DNA of 12,328 nt from Rhizophlyctis rosea (taxonomy: Eukaryota; Chytridiomycota; Chytridiomycetes; Rhizophlyctidales; Rhizophlyctidaceae): contig JADGJC010000652.1 in assembly GCA_027596075.1 (NCBI GenBank), positions 1 through 12,328 of the forward strand, read 5' to 3'. Positions 7,483-12,328 of the stretch are shown here, piece after piece; within the stretch, counting starts at the first letter, position 1, and every line of letters begins with the position of its first letter. A program made the translations under genes and the position numbers. The notes under the pieces are model-generated. The model ran no database searches. It saw only the letters and a list, made by a program, of their open reading frames with translations, and was not told the DNA's origin.

Positions 7483-7871
7483 AGAGACTGTTGGATCTAG
7501 CGCTATCCGTGATCGTGGGAGCACTTTTTGGTCGAGTTGGACGGTTGCGGAACGGCAGGCGGGGATGGAGTTGGCGAATGTTGAGAGGAGCGTTTGTTTG
7601 AGTTTTGATATTTGGGATGGTGGAGTTATGTGGTGGGGTAGGGTGGAGGAATTTTGTTTGATGGAGTTGGTAGGTTTATATATTGGTGTGATGTGGTTTC
7701 GAGGGCATGAAGTACAGCGGCTTATCGGTATTGTATTTCCATGGGATTTTTGCAGGGGGATGGCAACGGTGTTTCGTGGCGTATTTGTTTGAATTGGATG
7801 TGCAGTTGGCGAAGGGAAACTGTGGATAAGGTGGATGTTTCACGTCGTTTTCATTACTTTGTAATCAGTCA
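7483..7871. other. G/T-rich stretch downstream of the zinc-finger relic
   Basis: A plus-strand ORF of 107 codons (7469-7792) covers most of it, but its content (many Trp, Gly, Val and Phe codons) reflects the G/T-rich strand and has no motif. It may include the degraded C-terminus of the zinc-finger gene. The reverse strand is C/A-rich and gives no better frame. Confidence 0.35.
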
Positions 7872-8387
7872 ATGCTTACCATTCGGGATGTGTGGTCCAC
7901 TCCTGCGCAGAAACATCAACTTATGAAGGAACAAGAATGGCGCTCCTATGGGGTGCAACAAAGTCGCCGGATGGGTCCACTATATGCTTCACGGTACGGC
8001 ATCGACACGCATTTTTTGGTCTAATCCACACGTTGTAGTCATGCGTCTCCCCCTCTCCACGAAAAACAGGCCCCGAACCCCACATCCTCCTGTTCCGCCG
8101 CGAAAAGAAGTACCAGCGGAACTACCCCATCCTCGTCTTCCGCCGCGAAGAGGACTACCAGCAGAAATACCCCGACGGCGCGGCCCCGATCGCTAGTTAG
8201 GGAGTCGAGGGCAAGGTTGGCGGGTTGGCCTGGTGGGGACATGATTCCACACAGGGCCTTGCGCCAAGAGTCTAAATACGGGACTACCACGCCCTACCAC
8301 CAGCTCCTAATCTACCTACACCACCCGACCCATCCGCCCAATACTCTCCACCCTTCCACCATTCATCTCCTCCGTCCTGACAAATGA
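7872..8387 (+). CDS. Candidate two-exon gene, unknown product, Ser/Thr/basic-rich
   Basis: Exon 1 runs from the ATG at 7872 to 7993 and reads in part DVWSTPAQKHQLMKEQEWRS and QQSRRMGPLYASR. A 45-base intron (7994-8038) has GTACGG, a TCTAATCC branch-like site and GTTGTAG. Exon 2 continues in phase from 8039 to TGA at 8385-8387 for a total of 156 residues. Exon 2 has a repeated Ser/Thr/Ala/Lys section (SCSAAKRSTSGTT, then SSSSAAKRTTSRNT), a basic stretch (RPRSLVRESRARLAGW) and a His/Pro-rich tail. The spliced frame has no stop, unlike the neighbouring relics. The open stretch before the ATG back to 7830 and an AG at 7910 leave other starts or upstream exons possible. No domain is recognised. 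A second frame (8039-8200) is also open over the repeat, so the frame assignment is not certain. Confidence 0.4.
8083..8172 (+). repeat. 45-base tandem duplication inside exon 2
   Basis: Two adjacent 45-base units, 8083-8127 and 8128-8172, match at 38 of 45 positions. The length is a multiple of three, so the duplication keeps whatever frame is used. In the spliced frame it doubles a Ser/Ala/Lys/Thr block; in the alternative frame it doubles a block reading FRREKKYQRNYP and FRREEDYQQKYP. Confidence 0.85.
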
Positions 8388-8757
8388 AACCCACCTCCCG
8401 CACAGACCAGATGAACTGAATCGAGAGTGGGGTTTAAGTGAGTGGTGGTGGTTGGGCTTAGAATTGGAGGTGACGTGTGGTTTTGGGGGGTTAAATTTGT
8501 GCAGACGATGATGTTCGGTGTTTAGGGGGAGGAGTTTGGTGGGGGGTGATCATGGGGATGTTTTTTGGGGGAATGCGGTATTCCCAACCCTACTAAAATG
8601 TCCTCCTTCATCCCCTACCACATCATCCTGGAGGATAACGTGATTGGGGGGAACGTCATAGATGGATAGAGCTTTTGCGTTGAGTTTTGGAAAAACATGT
8701 GGTTATTCTCTTCGCCCACTTTGTTGGGGTTGGGTTTGGGCATTTGGTATTCAAAGC
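8388..8757. other. G/T-rich intergenic stretch
   Basis: No gene. The plus strand from about 8420 to 8575 is strongly G/T-rich with several runs of 4-6 G (near 8486, 8525, 8541 and 8566). The loops between runs are 7-10 bases, so only a relaxed quadruplex is possible. On the minus strand this is C/A-rich. Confidence 0.35.
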
Positions 8758-8806
8758 GAATGATGGAATGATCGAATGAACGATGCCGTGGAATGATTGA
8801 ATGACG
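8758..8806. repeat. 8-base tandem repeat, 3 + 2 units
   Basis: GAATGATG, GAATGATC and GAATGAAC are adjacent. A 9-base spacer follows, then GAATGATT and GAATGACG. The shared core is GAATGA. Confidence 0.8.
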
Positions 8807-9547
8807 TCGGCTTTGTGGAGCCCTCATTCTACAGGACTTTTTTTCCACTATTTGTTCGAGTTCAGTCCTACAGACGTTAGATGAATGAGATTATTTGTTT
8901 GACATCCGTAATTCCCGGGGTAAGGATAGTGTATAGGCTTGGGCGACTTGCACTGAACGTTCACCACATATACTTGGGGATAGAAGTCAGCAATCCAATC
9001 AAAGGGAAGATGTGGCCTGTTTCGACTCCCATTCATACAGTATCTACCGCCTCGCCAAACGTATTTCTGGAAACCACCGGGCGCTGCAAGCAGCGTTTAA
9101 ACATAGCCGGCACTGCAACGGCACCCAGGGACAGCCCTGACAGGGCCACCGGATGTAGGGCTCTGGGAGGGTGCTATTACAGCGCTGCTGTCACCTCTGC
9201 TGAAGATGCGGCCGCAGCGCTGCACTTGAATTGTACAAACAGAGCCAACTCAAATCCATCACACTTTAAATTGTCCTAATGGCATGGTGGAGGTGGGGGC
9301 AATCAAATTGAGCCAGGCAGGTTTGGATCCCAAGTGAATCCTTTTTGTTTTCCCTGCTCTTCCCATGTTGGACGGCAATGCAGACAGCGGTGCCATGCAA
9401 GCATCGTTGGGGGTATCACTTGTTAACAGCGCCGCAATGGCCGTGCCCCATCCGTGTAGCTTTTCTTTACTCATGGATGGTTCCCAGCGGTAATGGACTT
9501 TGTATTCATCATCCTCTGTCCTATACATTACCATAGTACCCCACATC
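8807..9547. other. Stretch with opposing ORFs, no recognised gene
   Basis: A plus-strand ORF of 132 codons (8881-9279) and a minus-strand ORF of 95 codons (9259-9546) meet tail to tail. Neither shows a domain, signal peptide or splice pattern. The first includes a GC-rich section with small inverted repeats: GCCCT-GAC-AGGGC near 9134, and the palindrome CAGCGCTG at 9180 and 9215. The second lies just downstream of the broken Gln-rich ORF on the same strand and reads plausibly (EKLHGWGTAIAALLTSDTPN), so it could be part of the same relic. Confidence 0.3.
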
Positions 9548-9865
9548 CTAAATACTTAAGCCATTTGCATTTTGCTGTTGCTGCTGCACTTTCGATCTGC
9601 CCTGCGCCTGTCTGGTCTGCTCCTGTCTGGCCTTTTCCAATGATTGTTGTTGAAGTCTGGCCTGCCTTTGCGTCTCCTCCTCTTGCCCAGGTCGTTCAGC
9701 TTCTTGGCGCTCAAATGCCTCCTTCCGGTGACCGTCAAGCTTCTCTCCCGATTCTCTTTAACGTCCAAGCGCTTCCTCTTGTTGAAGATGTACTTTTGCC
9801 TCGACGCCCCCCATCCGGACGCTCGACTGGCTTGGGTCACGCGGTAAACTTCCTCCTGCATCCAT
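9548..9865 (-). pseudogene. Gln/Glu/Arg-rich coiled-coil ORF broken by one stop
   Basis: From the ATG at 9865 a single minus-strand frame runs to TAG at 9548-9550, 105 sense and stop codons in all, interrupted only by TAA at 9758-9760 (codon 36). The N-terminal part ends VEAKVHLQQEEALGR. After the stop come KLDGHRKEAFERQEAERPGQ and RLQQQSLEKARQEQTRQAQG, ending in a Gln run. The composition is that of a long charged helix or coiled coil and is unlikely from random DNA. In the upstream part a second frame (QKYIFNKRKRLDVKENRER) is also protein-like, so a frameshift near 9750 rather than a nonsense change is an alternative reading. The family is unknown. Confidence 0.45.
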
Positions 9866-10731
9866 GGGAAAATGGTTCGGATCTTTGTACTGCACAAGCC
9901 TTGCCGTCGTTTGGCTACCTGTGTCAACCATTTACCAGGTTGTTATTGCTCAATAGAGCATGAAGGGAAGAACCAGGAGCAACAAGCGAGGGATCAAACA
10001 CCCCTTTCCCAATCTCATGGCTTTGAGCGCTGTTTTTTCCCCACGTGTCATCTGAGGTCCACCACTTTGAAGCGGTGCTTGACATACTCCATCGTAGCTG
10101 TCAAAAGGAACACCTCCGACGGGGAATATTTCGCATGGTTGGCTTATAAGATGCAACGCATGGCAGGGTCAGGGTTTTTGTGAACTTGCATGTGCATATC
10201 CTACTTACCAACTGGTGAATGGGTGGGTGCAATTGGATTTGCCTGGAAATTGAATACCAGGTCACAAGTCGCAAAGGCGATGAAGCATCAGGTTAATGGA
10301 GCGTATGAATCTCAGCATTTGAGAGTAATGCATGAAGTGTCCAATTCACTGTATGTGTCTTTTTGCCCATCATTTTCCGATCCTATTTTATGCATCCACC
10401 AACAATCTTCAGATACGCCATAGTGCCAAAGGTGCCAAGATGGGAACTGATTTCGACTATGTTAGCAGATCAGTCATAATCAACAGTTTAATGTTGTTCA
10501 TAAGGTTTTGCCAAAAGCAAAAACGGCAAGCAGAAACCGAGAATTGACGCCAAGTCATATTGGTCCAGTACTATCTGCTCGTACGTTATTTTATAGCAGG
10601 GGAACACTTCTGTAGAAGAGAGCATCGACGAGCCTTTCCCCTCATCAACACCAGCCCATGCTGGATATGCAGGGTACACTCCTTCATGCGTTGCAGTGAT
10701 CCTTTCATAATGATTCAACAACACAAAGACG
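9866..10731. other. Stretch without a supportable gene
   Basis: Short overlapping ORFs on both strands (9872-10183 plus, 9950-10156 minus, 10190-10423 plus, 10488-10754 minus) have no motifs and no convincing splice context. Upstream parts of the broken minus-strand ORF at 9548-9865 may lie here but cannot be recognised. Confidence 0.3.
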
Positions 10732-10895
10732 AAAAAAGAAGCAACTGGTCCCAAATCGACAGTCGAGCGTGGGAGTCTTCCGAGCGGAGGAAGGAAGACC
10801 GCATCTGGACGACAGCACCAAACTGAGGCTGTTATGAAAACAAAGTAAACAAGCTAAGGACGCGTCCAGGGACTTAATCTGGAGGCTTGCACTGG
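10732..10895 (-). repeat. tRNA-like Pol III-type unit, copy 1 (most diverged)
   Basis: Read on the minus strand the order is a leader word (AGATTAAGT, CTGGACGCGT), then a tRNA-like body, then a T-run (T6 at 10732-10737). The body shares with copy 3 GTCGTCCAGAT, a hairpin of GTCTTCC with GGAAGAC (10775-10799, 7 bp, 11-base loop) and a decayed B-box CGCTCGACT. The equivalent hairpin in copy 3 has different bases but still pairs. The spacing from the TCGA core to the ACGCG of the leader (99 bases) matches the other two copies (103 and 94). It is too diverged to be a working tRNA. Confidence 0.55.
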
Positions 10896-11028
10896 TACTA
10901 ATGGTTGATGAGATCTGTCATCACCGGGTAACCAATTTCTGGCTGTCGACTTCATGTTGCTATCTGGCGCATGCCTGAATAGTTCCATACTTCTACATGT
11001 GTTGTATGTAGTTCAGCCTCGAACAAAG

Positions 11029-11207
11029 AAAAAAAAAGTAGAAAAAGATCGGCTTACCCAGGCGAGAGTCGAACTGGCGGAGCATATACTCCCCAACGGA
11101 TTTCCCGAGATGCGTGGCGACACCTTCCGAAAGCACCATTCGAGCTTGCCTTGTGGTAACAAGCGAGAAACGCGCCCAAGTAGTCCAGAAGCATGACTGT
11201 GCCCCCA
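11029..11207 (-). repeat. tRNA-like Pol III-type unit, copy 2 (tRNA-Ser-like body)
   Basis: On the minus strand the unit begins with the leader TGGGGGCACAGT and CGCGTTTCTC, has a tRNA-like body at 11056-11145 and ends with TAAGCCGATC and T-runs (11041-11046 and 11029-11037). The body resembles a long-variable-arm tRNA such as tRNA-Ser. Its anticodon-type arm ACGCAT/ATCCGT pairs at 5 of 6, followed by TTGGGG, then a variable arm GGAG-TATATG-CTCC. Its T arm GCCAG-TTCGACT-CTCGC pairs at 4 of 5 with a good B-box. The acceptor pairs poorly (GCTCGAA against CCTGGGT) and the anticodon loop has 8 bases, so it is probably a pseudo-tRNA. Confidence 0.6.
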
Positions 11208-11542
11208 ATCACCATCTGGACTTCCACTGAGGACGGCGAAAAATATCAACAAATGAACGTACAACAAAACTGACCAAAATGAATCATCGAAAAGCATCAA
11301 AGACTAAGTTGCAGGAGATTGGCGTATCATGCAAACGAATGAGATGGGTAACAAATTGACTGTTGGAGATCAAAGCATAGGACAGATGCCCTCTCTGGGC
11401 CCCATGAGAGTTCAAAAGTATTATATCCATTTGCCGAAAAAGGGCGCCGCCAACGGGAATGACAGTTCAATGTTGGTACATACTTCCGTTACTTGTTTTT
11501 CACTACATGCGCTGCAATCCCCCCTTCACAATGCTTTAATCC
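11208..11542. other. Spacer between tRNA-like copies 2 and 3
   Basis: One plus-strand ORF of 79 codons (11329-11568) runs into copy 3 and has no motif. Nothing else is recognisable. Confidence 0.35.
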
Positions 11543-11714
11543 AAAAAACAAACAAAAAATCGGCTTAGTGCCCAGGTGGGGAGTCGAACGTGCTCTAGTC
11601 TCCCGAAGCAGAGGCAGTTAGAGACGGCGACTGGACGACCACCCCACCCGAGCTGCCTGTGAAAACAAGTGAGAAACGCGTCCAGTTAATCTTGAAAACA
11701 TAACTGTGCCCCCA
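11543..11714 (-). repeat. tRNA-like Pol III-type unit, copy 3
   Basis: On the minus strand: leader TGGGGGCACAGTTATG and CTGGACGCGTTTCTCAC, a body of 85 bases at 11569-11653, then CTAAGCCGAT and T6. The acceptor ends GCTCGGG and CCTGGGC pair fully (two G-T wobbles). With the next bases (TGGGG and CCCCA) they make a continuous 12-bp helix. The B-box CGTTCGACTCC is near perfect and an A-box-like TGGTCGTCCAG is present. The T stem proper (GCACG against CCCCA) does not pair, because its partner TGGGG lies in the 5-prime strand. A hairpin GTCTC/GAGAC (11598-11625) encloses an 18-base loop, which could be an anticodon loop plus a short intron. Not a standard cloverleaf. Confidence 0.6.
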
Positions 11715-12094
11715 GACTCGGAGCCGCCGGTGGCGCATGATCAAGGAATTGATTGATGAATACGGAACCCTCTTCACCTCCAAATCGCGTGTTGGGTCAC
11801 AGAGACTCAAGGTTGAAACCGATAGCAGAAGATTCGTACAACCGAGCGGTCAAATTTTTCATTAGGACATCTCAAAATACTCCCGGCGTCGGCAGTATAA
11901 TATGTCAAAGATCGGGGATGACTACACCAATCCTGAAAGAAGCCAAGGTTGCATGTTGATTGATCGTCTGGCACTGGTTGAAGTCGCAGCCTCTGCCAAC
12001 GTTTCACAATGCGGCGTTTCTGTGGTTCTTTCTGTCCAGGTATTGACATCAACCATTGTGAATGCAGCAAGCCGTGCTATCTGTAGACTTCCAG
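11715..12094. other. Stretch downstream of the Gag-like fragment
   Basis: On the minus strand the Gag-like frame stops at 12095-12097. The same frame reopens after a second stop as 87 residues (11807-12070, starting at TTG) with a basic section QKEPQKRRIVKRWQRLRLQ. It has no zinc knuckle or protease motif. It may be a decayed continuation of the element. Confidence 0.3.
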
Positions 12095-12328
12095 TCATGA
12101 GTAAATTTCTGCGAGACCCTCGTAGTCGTCCTCCGTAAGCGCTGCAGCTTGACGGAATACGTTCGTATCACTACGGATCTCAAAGTCAACACCCCCTTGC
12201 AGCTTGCGGAAGATCGCCTCCTTGGTGATTCCCAGCTGCTCTGCAAGCGCGATGACCTCATAATAGAACGTATCGAACCTCCTAGGACCCTGATTGATCT
12301 TGTCCCAGCGTTCCCACAAACTTTTCAT
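12095..12328 (-). mobile_element. Gag-like fragment of a probable LTR retrotransposon, cut by the window edge
   Basis: The minus-strand frame enters at or beyond the right edge and ends in TGA at 12095-12097 after 77 residues. It reads WERWDKINQGPRRFDTFYYE, then VIALAEQLGITKEAIFRKLQ and GGVDFEIRSD. This follows the pattern of the retrotransposon Gag capsid-type domain: a Trp near the start, a QG turn, an amphipathic helix with F-x-x-E-x-x-x-L-A, then a short segment ending in L-x-x-G. Gag packages element RNA in virus-like particles of fungal Ty3/gypsy or related elements. The assignment is by pattern only. The ATG at the very edge may be internal. The frame stops soon after the domain, so this copy is probably broken, with no protease or polymerase in view. 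Confidence 0.4.

Noticed and set aside
7469..7792. 107-codon plus-strand ORF after the zinc fingers
   Set aside because: It overlaps the histidine helix of finger 2 only by a frame slip, and the rest reflects G/T-rich DNA (many Trp, Gly and Val). Not supported as a gene on its own.
8039..8290. Minus-strand ORF opposite exon 2 of the candidate gene
   Set aside because: Hydrophobic Val/Leu/Phe content is the antisense of the Ser/Lys/Arg codons in the tandem repeat; the plus-strand spliced model explains the region better.
1..12328. CRISPR array, prophage, integron or bacterial operon
   Set aside because: No regularly spaced identical repeats with unique spacers, no long ORFs, and no bacterial gene layout; introns point to a eukaryote.

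Overview
The window looks like accessory or decaying DNA from a eukaryote, most likely a fungus. Three things point there: spliceosomal introns of 45-71 bases with GT(A/G) donors and AG acceptors, a recognisable cytosolic ribosomal protein L11 (uL5) sequence split by introns with fungal-type exon wording, and a pair of C2H2 zinc fingers resembling fungal Nrg1-type repressors. There is no sign of bacterial organisation: no operons, no ribosome binding sites and no long ORFs. The longest simple ORF is only 177 codons and lacks an early ATG. The phylum cannot be fixed from what is visible.

Layout: 1-3200 holds short repeats and weak ORFs, with perhaps a decayed minus-strand coding stretch at 198-662 and a small Cys-rich ORF at 1895-2254. 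At 3143-3602 there is a possible small Gln-rich minus-strand gene with one intron. The best-supported block is 4588-8387 on the plus strand. It contains a broken RPL11 gene that still has its introns (4588-5510), a broken coiled-coil gene (5988-6567), a broken C2H2 zinc-finger transcription factor (about 6820-7482), and a candidate two-exon gene of unknown function with an internal 45-base tandem repeat (7872-8387). The enlarged RPL11 intron carries a G-quadruplex motif, a degenerate minisatellite and a 12-bp hairpin.

From 8388 to the right edge the sequence is mostly featureless. The exceptions are a Gln/Glu/Arg-rich minus-strand ORF broken by one stop (9548-9865), three same-orientation copies of a tRNA-like, Pol III-type unit (10732-11714), and a Gag-like fragment running off the right edge on the minus strand (12095-12328).

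The overall picture is a relic gene neighbourhood. Where a gene can be recognised, exon and intron structure survives but the reading frames are broken by small indels, stops and lost key residues. This fits unprocessed pseudogenes in a duplicated or relaxed segment better than retrocopies. Assembly indel errors are an alternative for some of the frameshifts, but not for the multi-codon deletions, the nonsense codon and the lost zinc ligands. No gene in the window can be called intact with confidence.
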